64,000 bases of DNA from Caryophanales bacterium (GTDB taxonomy: Bacteria; Bacillota; Bacilli; Bacillales; Amphibacillaceae), in assembly GCA_029257405.1 (NCBI GenBank), contig JARIBO010000057.1, forward strand, positions 1 to 64,000, in the 5' to 3' direction. The position numbers and the translations under genes are program-made. Positions 56,807 to 64,000 of this stretch are shown piece after piece. Every line of letters starts with the position of its first letter. Within the stretch, counting starts at the first letter, position 1. The notes under the pieces are model-generated. The model worked only from the letters and a program-made list of their open reading frames with translations, made no database searches and was not told where the DNA came from.

Positions 56807-57283
56807 TTATTCTACATCAATAATTTTAACTTTAAATTCTCCACCTGGTGAAGCAACCATAACTTCAGCGCCTTTTTCTTTACCAATTAGACTTTTAGCC
56901 ATAGGTGAGTCATTCGATATTTTCCCTGCAAAAGGATCAGCTTCTGCACTCCCTACAATCGTATACGTTTCTTGCTCACCATCTGGTAATTCTTTAAATG
57001 TAACTGATTTCCCTAAATCTACTACGCCTTGATTTTTATTATCACTTTCAATAATAACAGCATAACGAATCATTTTTTCTACTTGAGCAATTCTAGTTTC
57101 AACAAACGCTTGCTCTTCTTTTGCCGAATCATACTCAGAGTTTTCCGATAAATCACCAAAATCTCTAGCTATTTTAATTCTTTCGACAACTTCTTTTCTT
57201 TTTACTGTTTTTAAATTGTGCAACTCTTCCTCTACTTTTGCTTTACCTTCTTCGGTCATATAAAATCTTTTTTCTTCTGACAT
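56807..57283 (-). CDS. greA: Transcription elongation factor GreA
   Basis: A 158-residue factor that stimulates transcript cleavage in backtracked RNA polymerase. The N-terminal coiled coil holds [21 protein letters not shown] with its acidic tip, and the C-terminal FKBP-like domain ends [24 protein letters not shown]. The udk gene often next to greA in Firmicutes is missing. Confidence 0.97.
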   Translation of the reverse strand: MSEEKRFYMTEEGKAKVEEELHNLKTVKRKEVVERIKIARDFGDLSENSEYDSAKEEQAFVETRIAQVEKMIRYAVIIESDNKNQGVVDLGKSVTFKELPDGEQETYTIVGSAEADPFAGKISNDSPMAKSLIGKEKGAEVMVASPGGEFKVKIIDVE

Positions 57284-57303
57284 TTTTTATTGCTCCTTTA
57301 ATT

Positions 57304-57951
57304 TTATTTTTTTATACTAAATGCAATTCCATCGCCTACTGGAATAATTGATGTATCATATTTTTCGTTTTCCATTAACCATCTATTATAAGTGTTAATT
57401 TTTTCGCCTAGCTTTTGAAAACGTTTATGATCAGTTAATTTACCTGTCACATAACCTTTAAACAATACATTATCAGTTAGGATAACACCTGAATTATTTT
57501 GTAACTTCATCGCATACTCGAAAAAGTTTTTGTACTGACCTTTAGCAGCGTCAATAAATATAAAATCATAAGTTTCCTTTTGATTAATTAATTTTGGTAA
57601 AGAAATTAACGCATCCTCTGATATTAAATTTATATGATTATTTAATGAATAGTTAGCAATATTTTCTTTTGCTTTTAATATCATTTCTGGATCTCTTTCA
57701 AGTGTCGTTATTTTTGCTTCTGGGTATGCGTGATGCATAGATAATGCTGAATAGCCGATTGCAGTTCCTACTTCTAATATATTCTTAGGTTTAACTAATT
57801 TAATTAAATTAGTTATAAAATTCATACTAATTGGTTCAATTATTGGTACATGGTTATCTTTAGCGTAAGCAATCAATTCTTTTTCCCATAATGCTTGTTC
57901 TGGTAATATTTGATTCAAATATTCTTGGATTATTTTTAAATTATCATTCAT
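57304..57951 (-). CDS. trmR: tRNA 5-hydroxyuridine methyltransferase (TrmR/YrrM)
   Basis: A 215-residue O-methyltransferase with the SAM site NILEVGTAIGYSALSMHHAYP (about residue 55; two blocks) and FIFIDAAKGQYKNFFE, VLTDNVLFKG. TrmR methylates ho5U34 of tRNA to mo5U. The hydroxylation genes yrrN/yrrO that usually follow in Bacillus are absent here. It overlaps mltG by 8 bp. Confidence 0.9.
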   Translation of the reverse strand: MNDNLKIIQEYLNQILPEQALWEKELIAYAKDNHVPIIEPISMNFITNLIKLVKPKNILEVGTAIGYSALSMHHAYPEAKITTLERDPEMILKAKENIANYSLNNHINLISEDALISLPKLINQKETYDFIFIDAAKGQYKNFFEYAMKLQNNSGVILTDNVLFKGYVTGKLTDHKRFQKLGEKINTYNRWLMENEKYDTSIIPVGDGIAFSIKK

Positions 57952-59059
57952 TTTCCTTCAATTCACGCCATTCATGTTCATATTGTTTCTTTATTTTATT
58001 ATGTTCTTCTAAAGTACTTGAATATAGAGTTTCTCCACTAGGTCTTGCATAAAAATAATCATTAGTAAAATCTTTACCTTCTGGTGTAATTACTGCTTGA
58101 ATAGACTCTATACTAGGAGAGTCTATTGGACCTATTGGTAAACCTTCTACATAATAAGTATTATATGGTGATTTAACAGCAATATCTTCATAAGACATTA
58201 GCACTTTATGTTCACCTAATGCATAAGAAGCTGTTATATCACTTTGGATTTTCATATCTGCATTTAAACGATTGAGAAACACTTGAGAAATCTTAGGTCG
58301 ATCCTCATCGAATTTTGATTCACGTTCTACAATTGAGGCTAAGGTTAATAACTCATGAACAGAAAAATCAATTTCTTTATCTAGAAGTTCTTCTTGGACA
58401 TGTTTATTTGTTCTCTCGACCATCGATTTAATTATATCTTTGATTTCAGGATCTTCTTCGAAATATTCATAAGTTGATGCATAAAGATATCCTTCTAACG
58501 GGTACCTTAAATCTTCATTCAAAATTTCATTTGTAATTGTATTAGGATAAAGTTTTTTTAATTCATTAATGAATTCTTTATTTTCAGCGACTTTGATAAA
58601 TTCTTTTTTTGTAAAATCAAATTTCTTTGCATATAATTCTGCAATTTCTTCTAGTGATTTACCTTCAGGTATTGTAACTTTATGAATTGCTTCATTAATT
58701 AATTTACCACTTTGTAATTCTTCAATTACTTTATCGATTGTTTGGGATGGAGAAAATTCATAGTTACCTGCTTGAAAATCACTTTTGTTTTTCAATTTAA
58801 CATAAACACTAAAAATTTTCGCATTTTTTATAATGTTATTCTCTTCTAAGATTTTAGCTATACTAGAAGTGGAAGACCCTAAAGGTATTTCTATTTCTAC
58901 AGTCGAAGTATCATTTTTATCTACTGGCTTTAATCCCGAACTGATATAGATATAACTGAATAAAAGTATGATTACAATAAACAATACAAGACTAGATATA
59001 ATAAAAAAAGATCTTTTTCTAACAATATAAGATTCTTCTGGTTCACTTTTATTTGACAC
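57944..59059 (-). CDS. mltG: Endolytic murein transglycosylase MltG
   Basis: A 371-residue YceG-family enzyme that cuts nascent glycan strands. An N-terminal cytoplasmic stretch and membrane helix (about 17-38) are followed by a LysM-like region (IPLGSSTSSIAKILEENNII) and the catalytic domain with LASIVERESKFDEDRPKISQVF, where the second Glu of ERE is the usual catalytic residue, and DSPSIESIQAVI. Coupled to trmR. Confidence 0.95.
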   Translation of the reverse strand: MSNKSEPEESYIVRKRSFFIISSLVLFIVIILLFSYIYISSGLKPVDKNDTSTVEIEIPLGSSTSSIAKILEENNIIKNAKIFSVYVKLKNKSDFQAGNYEFSPSQTIDKVIEELQSGKLINEAIHKVTIPEGKSLEEIAELYAKKFDFTKKEFIKVAENKEFINELKKLYPNTITNEILNEDLRYPLEGYLYASTYEYFEEDPEIKDIIKSMVERTNKHVQEELLDKEIDFSVHELLTLASIVERESKFDEDRPKISQVFLNRLNADMKIQSDITASYALGEHKVLMSYEDIAVKSPYNTYYVEGLPIGPIDSPSIESIQAVITPEGKDFTNDYFYARPSGETLYSSTLEEHNKIKKQYEHEWRELKENE

Positions 59060-59106
59060 ACCTTGGCCTCCTTTCTATATTTTTTAATTTTAGAAAGCTC
59101 TTATTA

Positions 59107-59150
59107 ACAAATGATAAGAATGGTATAAATACCATTCTTATCATTTGTTT
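59107..59150 (-). terminator. Terminator after the yrzL-ruvX-yrzB operon
   Basis: A 20-bp stem (ACAAATGATAAGAATGGTA with its complement) and TAAA loop, right behind the yrzB stop. Confidence 0.82.
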
Positions 59151-59151
59151 A

Positions 59152-59457
59152 TTAAGGTAATAATGTATTTAATACTTCTTCTACTAAATCCCATTCATCA
59201 TCAGATTCGATTTGGAATACTTTTAAATCATCGCCCTCTTCTTCATAACGAAATACGTATAAATCGGCTTCTTCTGCTTCTACTTGTTCTACAGGTACTA
59301 CTGCTAGATAAGATGAATTTGTTTCATCTAATTCAAATGGTAAAATCACTTCAAATTCATGTTCTACTCCATCATCATCTGGAATAATAATTTTTTCGCC
59401 TATTTCAATTTTGTTTTCTGACATAGATAGACCTCCTAGTTTAAAATGACTGGTCAA
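59152..59457 (-). CDS. yrzB: YrzB-family protein (DUF1292)
   Basis: A 101-residue very acidic protein with the DUF1292 core [30 protein letters not shown] and the end [12 protein letters not shown]. Function unknown. The trio yrzL-ruvX-yrzB is conserved downstream of alaS. It overlaps ruvX by 17 bp. Confidence 0.93.
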   Translation of the reverse strand: MTSHFKLGGLSMSENKIEIGEKIIIPDDDGVEHEFEVILPFELDETNSSYLAVVPVEQVEAEEADLYVFRYEEEGDDLKVFQIESDDEWDLVEEVLNTLLP

Positions 59458-59857
59458 GATAACTTTGTAATATTAATACTGCAGCCGTCTTATCAATCAC
59501 TTTTTTCCTTTTAGCACGACTTACATCTGCTTCAATTAACATGCGTTCTGCTGCAATTGTAGATAGTCGTTCATCCCATAAAGACGTAGAAATTCCATGA
59601 ACTTCTTCGCAATGTTTTGCATATCGTTGTGATGCTTCCCCACGCAAACCAATCGATCCATTCATATGTTTAGGAAGTCCTATTACAATATGTGAAACTT
59701 CATATTCTTTAATAATCTCTTTTAACTTATCATCTGCTGACTCAATTTTCTCTTCATTCCAATTAATTGTTAGTAAGCCTTGTGCAGTAATTTTAAGTGC
59801 ATCACTTAAGGCTACACCAATTGTTTTAGACCCTACATCTAATCCAATAACTCTCAT
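59441..59857 (-). CDS. ruvX: Holliday junction resolvase-like / pre-16S nuclease YqgF
   Basis: A 138-residue RNase H-fold protein. Acidic residues sit in [19 protein letters not shown] and [16 protein letters not shown], and [18 protein letters not shown] ends the protein. YqgF is thought to finish 16S 5'-end processing. It overlaps yrzL by 4 bp. Confidence 0.95.
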   Translation of the reverse strand: MRVIGLDVGSKTIGVALSDALKITAQGLLTINWNEEKIESADDKLKEIIKEYEVSHIVIGLPKHMNGSIGLRGEASQRYAKHCEEVHGISTSLWDERLSTIAAERMLIEADVSRAKRKKVIDKTAAVLILQSYLDQSF

Positions 59858-60126
59858 TTTTCTATCTTTTTTTGTTCTTCTAAATAAAATTTAACTAATT
59901 CTTCTATTACTTCATCACGTTCTAATTTACGTATTAAATTTCTTGCATCTTTATAACGTGGTATATATGCTGGGTCACCTGATAATAAATAGCCGACAAT
60001 TTGATTTATCGGATTATAACCTTTCTCTTCAAGTGCTTTATGAATAGTCACTAATATGTTTTTAACATCTTGATCATAGGGTTCTTCTGAGAAGTTAAAT
60101 TTCATTGTTTTATCTATTGAACTCAT
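59854..60126 (-). CDS. IreB-family regulatory phosphoprotein (YrzL)
   Basis: A 90-residue helical protein: [63 protein letters not shown]. This is the UPF0297/IreB family; in Enterococcus IreB is a substrate of the PASTA kinase IreK. It lies directly downstream of alaS as in all Firmicutes. Confidence 0.94.
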   Translation of the reverse strand: MSSIDKTMKFNFSEEPYDQDVKNILVTIHKALEEKGYNPINQIVGYLLSGDPAYIPRYKDARNLIRKLERDEVIEELVKFYLEEQKKIEK

Positions 60127-60220
60127 TGTGACACCCCTTTTATTTTATCATTAATACAGTTTAACATGTATATGTTATTTATTGTATCATTTTACACACA
60201 ATAAAGCCTAAGATAGGCGC

Positions 60221-62848
60221 TTAATTATTTAGCATTTTTCTTACTTCCTCGAATGCCTCTGGTAATTTAGTAATATCTCTACCACCAGCTTGCGCCATTT
60301 CTGGTCGACCACCACCGCCGCCTCCACAAATTTGAGCAGCTTTTTTAATTAAATTACCTGCATGAATTCCTTCTTTAGTTAAATCTTTTGATACATTCGT
60401 AACGATTTGAACTTTTCCTTTAATTTCTGTTGCTAACATAATAACGCCAGATTCCATATTAATGCGAAGTTCATCTACCATTGTTCTAAGTTGATCCATA
60501 CTTTTTGCTTCAACTTCTTTTAATAAAACATTCATATTATTAATAGTTTCAATATCATTTAATAATTCATCCGCTTGAGCATGTGCAGATTTAGCTTGTA
60601 AAGATTCATTTTCTTTTTCTATTTCTGCTATTTGATCAAACAATCTATTAATGCGAGTTGGGATTTCTTCTTCTTGCACTTTTAATAATGCTGCACTTTT
60701 TTCAAGAACATTTAATTTTTTATCAATATATAAATAAGCTTCTTTACTCGTCACTGCTTCTATTCTTCTTGTCCCCGCACCTATTCCTGATTCAGATAAA
60801 ATTTTAAAGATACCTATTTCTGAAGTATTACTCACATGACAACCACCACAAAGTTCTAGACTAAAAGGTCCGACTTCAACAACTCTGACAACATCACCAT
60901 ATTTTTCACCAAATAAAGCCATAGCACCTTTTTCTTTTGCTTCACCGATTGCCATTTTTTCTATTTCCACAGGTGTGTGGGCCCATATCTGTTCATTAAC
61001 AATACGTTCAACTTCTTTTAACTCTTTGTCACTTACGCTATTAAAGTGAGTAAAATCAAAACGTAAATTATTCTTTGCTACTTGTGATCCTGCTTGTTGA
61101 ATATGGTCACCCAATACATCTTTTAAAGCTTGGTGAAGTAAATGTGTTGCAGTATGGTTCTTTATTATGCCTTCACGTGAATTAACATCTACAAATGTAT
61201 TTACTTGGTCATGAATTTTCATTTCACCTTTTAATATTTTTATTTGATGTAAATGTTGGCCTTGAGGTGCTTTTTGCACATCTAAAACCTCTGCTTCAAA
61301 TGATTTATTTTTTATTAAACCAATATCTGCATTTTGTCCACCACTTTCTGCATAAAATGGTGTTTCTTTTAATATAATAAATCCTTTATCGCCTTCAGTT
61401 AGGTTTTCTTTAAATTCACTGTCTTTAATAATCGAAACTATTTCTGTACTATTATTTAACAGGTTATAACCAATAAATTTACTTTCTATATCTAATTTAC
61501 TTAGGATGCTACTTTGTACTTGCATTGACTCTCCAGTTTGACGCGCTTGTCTTGCTCGTGTTCTTTGGCTTTCCATTTCTTTATTAAATCCTTCTTCATC
61601 AATTGTAAACTCAAATTCATTCACATATTCTTCTGTCAATTCTTTTGGAAAACCGTAAGTATCATAAAGTTGGAAAACAGATTCTCCTGGAATTACTTTA
61701 CTATTTTTATTTTTTTGTTCTTCCATAATTACTTCTAAACGATTTATTCCATCATTTAAAGTTTCATGGAAGCGTTCTTCTTCATTTTTAATTACTTTCA
61801 TAATTTGTTCTTCTTGAAGAGATACTTCTGGATAATAATCTTTCATTATTTCTCCAACTACAGGTACTAACTTATACATAAAAGGCTCATTAATATCAAT
61901 TTGTTTAGCATAACGAATTGCACGCCTTATTAGTCTTCTAAGTATATAACCACGACCTTCATTTGATGGCAATGCATGATCACCAATTGCAAATGAAACT
62001 GTTCTTATATGGTCAGCAATAATTTTAAATGCGATATCTTTTTCTACACTATCACCATATTTAAATGATGTAAATGTACCTATTTTATTTAAGATTGGCA
62101 CAAATAAATCCGTATCAAAATTAGTTGGAACATTTTGTACAATAGAAACCATACGTTCAAAACCCATACCAGTATCAATGTTTTTATTAGGTAAAGGTGT
62201 ATAAGTATCATCGGGATTATGGTTAAATTCAGAAAAAACTAAGTTCCATATTTCTACATATCGATCGTTTTCACCACCTGGATAGAGTTCAGGATTATTT
62301 ATATCATCCCCAAATTCAGGTCCTCTATCATAAAATATTTCAGTGTTTGGACCACTTGGACCTTCGCCAATATCCCAAAAGTTTTCTTCTAAACGAATAA
62401 TTCGTTCTTCCGGTAAATTGATTTCATTTAACCAAATATTATACGCTTCATCATCCTCTGGATGAACTGTCACAGATAATAAATCAGGATTAAATCCTAC
62501 CCATTTATCATCCGTTAAAAATTCCCACGCAAAAATAATTGCTTCTTTTTTGAAATAATCTCCTATTGAAAAATTTCCTAACATCTCAAAAAATGTATGG
62601 TGACGTGCTGTAAAACCGACATTTTCAATATCATTTGTTCGAATTGCTTTTTGAGCATTAACGATTCGTGGATTATCTGGAACAATTGAACCGTCAAAAT
62701 ATTTTTTCAATGTTGCAACACCACTATTTATCCAGAGTAAACTTTCATCGTTTATTGGAACGAGTGGTGCACTTGGTTCAAGTCGATGTCCTTTTTCTTT
62801 AAAAAAATCTAAATATAATTGGCGCAATTCTGCTGATGTTATTGTCAT
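60221..62848 (-). CDS. alaS: Alanyl-tRNA synthetase
   Basis: An 875-residue synthetase of normal length. The aminoacylation domain starts [17 protein letters not shown] and has [22 protein letters not shown] and TGMGFERM. The editing domain has the zinc motifs [11 protein letters not shown] and [13 protein letters not shown]. The C-terminal domain ends [15 protein letters not shown]. The ATG at 62848 is preceded by GAGGAG; an upstream in-frame ATG at 62905 lies within the T-box terminator and is rejected. It is controlled by an unusual T-box leader. Confidence 0.97.
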   Translation of the reverse strand: MTITSAELRQLYLDFFKEKGHRLEPSAPLVPINDESLLWINSGVATLKKYFDGSIVPDNPRIVNAQKAIRTNDIENVGFTARHHTFFEMLGNFSIGDYFKKEAIIFAWEFLTDDKWVGFNPDLLSVTVHPEDDEAYNIWLNEINLPEERIIRLEENFWDIGEGPSGPNTEIFYDRGPEFGDDINNPELYPGGENDRYVEIWNLVFSEFNHNPDDTYTPLPNKNIDTGMGFERMVSIVQNVPTNFDTDLFVPILNKIGTFTSFKYGDSVEKDIAFKIIADHIRTVSFAIGDHALPSNEGRGYILRRLIRRAIRYAKQIDINEPFMYKLVPVVGEIMKDYYPEVSLQEEQIMKVIKNEEERFHETLNDGINRLEVIMEEQKNKNSKVIPGESVFQLYDTYGFPKELTEEYVNEFEFTIDEEGFNKEMESQRTRARQARQTGESMQVQSSILSKLDIESKFIGYNLLNNSTEIVSIIKDSEFKENLTEGDKGFIILKETPFYAESGGQNADIGLIKNKSFEAEVLDVQKAPQGQHLHQIKILKGEMKIHDQVNTFVDVNSREGIIKNHTATHLLHQALKDVLGDHIQQAGSQVAKNNLRFDFTHFNSVSDKELKEVERIVNEQIWAHTPVEIEKMAIGEAKEKGAMALFGEKYGDVVRVVEVGPFSLELCGGCHVSNTSEIGIFKILSESGIGAGTRRIEAVTSKEAYLYIDKKLNVLEKSAALLKVQEEEIPTRINRLFDQIAEIEKENESLQAKSAHAQADELLNDIETINNMNVLLKEVEAKSMDQLRTMVDELRINMESGVIMLATEIKGKVQIVTNVSKDLTKEGIHAGNLIKKAAQICGGGGGGRPEMAQAGGRDITKLPEAFEEVRKMLNN

Positions 62849-63104
62849 TTTAATACTCCTCACTATATATGTAACGCTTATACAGAAAAAAACTCCTCTC
62901 TGCAAAATTGCAGGGACGAGAATTTTCGTGCTATCACCCTAATTTATGAATTTATAATACATTCATTACTTAAACATGATAACGATTATTAACCGATGAA
63001 CTTTATTTGAATGCTAGTTTAATTATTAGATTAACTTCTCTAGAAAAGCTTCTCACTAATAAATTAGTGTTGTAATTATACTAATCATCGTTTTAATTAT
63101 CTAC
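62849..63104 (-). promoter_or_regulatory. T-box riboswitch leader of alaS (non-canonical bulge)
   Basis: A leader of about 256 nt. Stem I closes by CGATGA with TCATCG. A GCA alanine codon at 63012-63014 lies at the specifier position. The antiterminator is AGGG-TGATAGC-ACGA...TCGT-CCCT (T-box at 62927-62940). The terminator stem at 62893-62920 ends in T's. The 7-nt bulge reads UGAUAGC instead of the canonical UGGNACC, so one pair with the tRNA ACCA end is lost. Confidence 0.82.
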
Positions 63105-63110
63105 ACTTAA

Positions 63111-63138
63111 TTATATGCAAATAATTTTATTTGTCAAT
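63111..63138 (-). promoter_or_regulatory. alaS promoter
   Basis: A perfect TTGACA (63133-63138) and perfect TATAAT (63111-63116) with a 16-nt spacer, between recD2 and the T-box leader. Confidence 0.8.
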
Positions 63139-63152
63139 TGCACCCTAAGTCT

Positions 63153-64000
63153 CTAGTCCATGAAGTCATATGGTGAAAACTCTTCTTGAACTTCTGATTC
63201 AGAAGGTGATGGTAATCCATCATTAGCCAATTTCAAATGAAGTTGCTCTTTTAGTGATGTAAAGCGCAAATTCGTGTCAGTTGTCTTTACTCCTTGGAAG
63301 AATGCATTCATATCTCCACAAATTATAAGTGAATTTTGGCTCCTTGTAATTGCAGTATAGATTAGGTTTTTTCTTAACATCCGATTATATGCCGGTACAA
63401 TAGGCATTATCACAATTGGAAATTCGCTACCCTGTGACTTATGAATTGATATGCAATAAGCAAGACTTATATTTTGAAATTCATTTCGTCTATAAACAAC
63501 TTCTAAATCTTCATAAGCAATAACAATTTCTTCTTGTTTATCAACGTTTTCATTTGCTCTAAATATAGCTATTACTTCACCTATATCGCCATTAGATACA
63601 CCATCTTCTGGTTGATTGACTAATTGAATAACTTTATCGCCTACTCTAAAAAAATCATCATATACTTTAATTTCTCGTTTACCTTTTGTTGGCGGATTGA
63701 TTAAAGCTTGTAACTCTTTGTTAATTATATTTATACCTGCATTAGTTCGATACATTGGAGCAAGTACTTGAATATCTCTAACATCTATATCTTTTTCAAT
63801 CGCTTTTTCAATGACTGTTGAGATTACTTCAACTACTTGATGCGTTTGACAGGGTATAAAACTAAAGTCCACATCATTACTTAAATCAGCTTCTGTAGTT
63901 TCATCATTTTTTATCTTATGAGCCAGTTGAATTATTTTTGACCCTTCTTTTTGTCTATACACTTCATTTAAAGTGACTAAGGGTATTAATTTACTTTTTA
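63153..64000 (-). CDS. recD2: RecD2-type DNA helicase, C-terminal part (5' end outside window)
   Basis: About 282 C-terminal residues of a RecD-like SF1B helicase; the full protein is about 750-830 residues, so the start lies beyond 64000. The visible part begins SKLIPLVTLNEVYRQKEGSKII (two blocks), and shows LAPMYRTNAGINIINKELQ, FFRVGDKVIQLVN, the SH3-like insert NGDIGEVIAI, and the C-terminal ATPase motifs CISIHKSQGSEFPIVIMP and LIYTAITRSQNSLIICGD. RecD2 unwinds DNA 5' to 3' in repair. It is upstream of alaS, as in other Bacillales. Confidence 0.93.
   Translation of the reverse strand, partial: KSKLIPLVTLNEVYRQKEGSKIIQLAHKIKNDETTEADLSNDVDFSFIPCQTHQVVEVISTVIEKAIEKDIDVRDIQVLAPMYRTNAGINIINKELQALINPPTKGKREIKVYDDFFRVGDKVIQLVNQPEDGVSNGDIGEVIAIFRANENVDKQEEIVIAYEDLEVVYRRNEFQNISLAYCISIHKSQGSEFPIVIMPIVPAYNRMLRKNLIYTAITRSQNSLIICGDMNAFFQGVKTTDTNLRFTSLKEQLHLKLANDGLPSPSESEVQEEFSPYDFMD

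Overview
This window is an AT-rich chromosomal segment from a low-GC Gram-positive bacterium of the Bacillales. Gene order and protein sequences point to a relative of Staphylococcaceae (the dnaG-rpoD, era, hrcA-grpE-dnaK-dnaJ, comE and yqeG-to-yqeM neighbourhoods). No sporulation genes occur at the sites where Bacillus carries gpr and spoIIP. It is probably not Staphylococcus itself: glycyl-tRNA synthetase has separate alpha and beta subunits (glyQ, glyS) under a T-box, and there is a complete selenocysteine system. The genus is inference.

Layout. 1-2780: accessory genes (end of an OsmC-type peroxidase, a Dps mini-ferritin, an unrecognised UDG-like protein, an AEC-family permease). 2798-7970: a selenocysteine locus with selD, a HesB-like selenoprotein, a tiny membrane selenoprotein, selA, tRNA-Sec and selB. 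8031-8184: tRNA-Thr and tRNA-Asn. 8415-18470: a Na/phosphate symporter, an NfeD protein, endonuclease IV, a DEAD-box helicase, Nif3, TrmK, a cytochrome c, the primary sigma factor and primase. 18651-31582: PpsR, CcpN, GlyRS, RecO, Era, DgkA, YbeY, PhoH, a FloA/NfeD membrane module, YqeY, S21 and RsmE. 31599-37408: the HrcA/CIRCE heat-shock operon. 37481-49742: LepA, S20, HolA, YqzM, the comE operon and the ribosome/NAD/shikimate cluster. 50114-55413: an Mrp (Mnh) cation/proton antiporter operon without mnhB. 55419-64000: MtnN, YrrS, GreA, TrmR, MltG, RuvX, IreB, AlaS with a T-box, and the end of RecD2.

The most interesting part is 2798-6025. Three adjacent minus-strand genes contain four in-frame UGA codons that make sense only as selenocysteine: SelD (Sec16), an A-type HesB-like protein (Sec36) and a 49-residue single-pass membrane protein with two candidate Sec residues (14 and 30). 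Each UGA is followed at the right distance by a hairpin. Two of these hairpins share the same GGU apical loop and upper stem. Such genes are truncated or missed by standard annotation. I do not recognise the two-Sec membrane protein as any family I know. It sits between selD and the HesB-like gene and has its own promoter, so it may be a new selenium-dependent redox component acting with its neighbour.

The rest of the window is ordinary core genome. Notable details are an alaS T-box with a non-canonical tRNA-binding bulge, a long palindrome over the cccA promoter, loss of mnhB, and loss of cdd, udk, hemW and mtaB from their usual positions.
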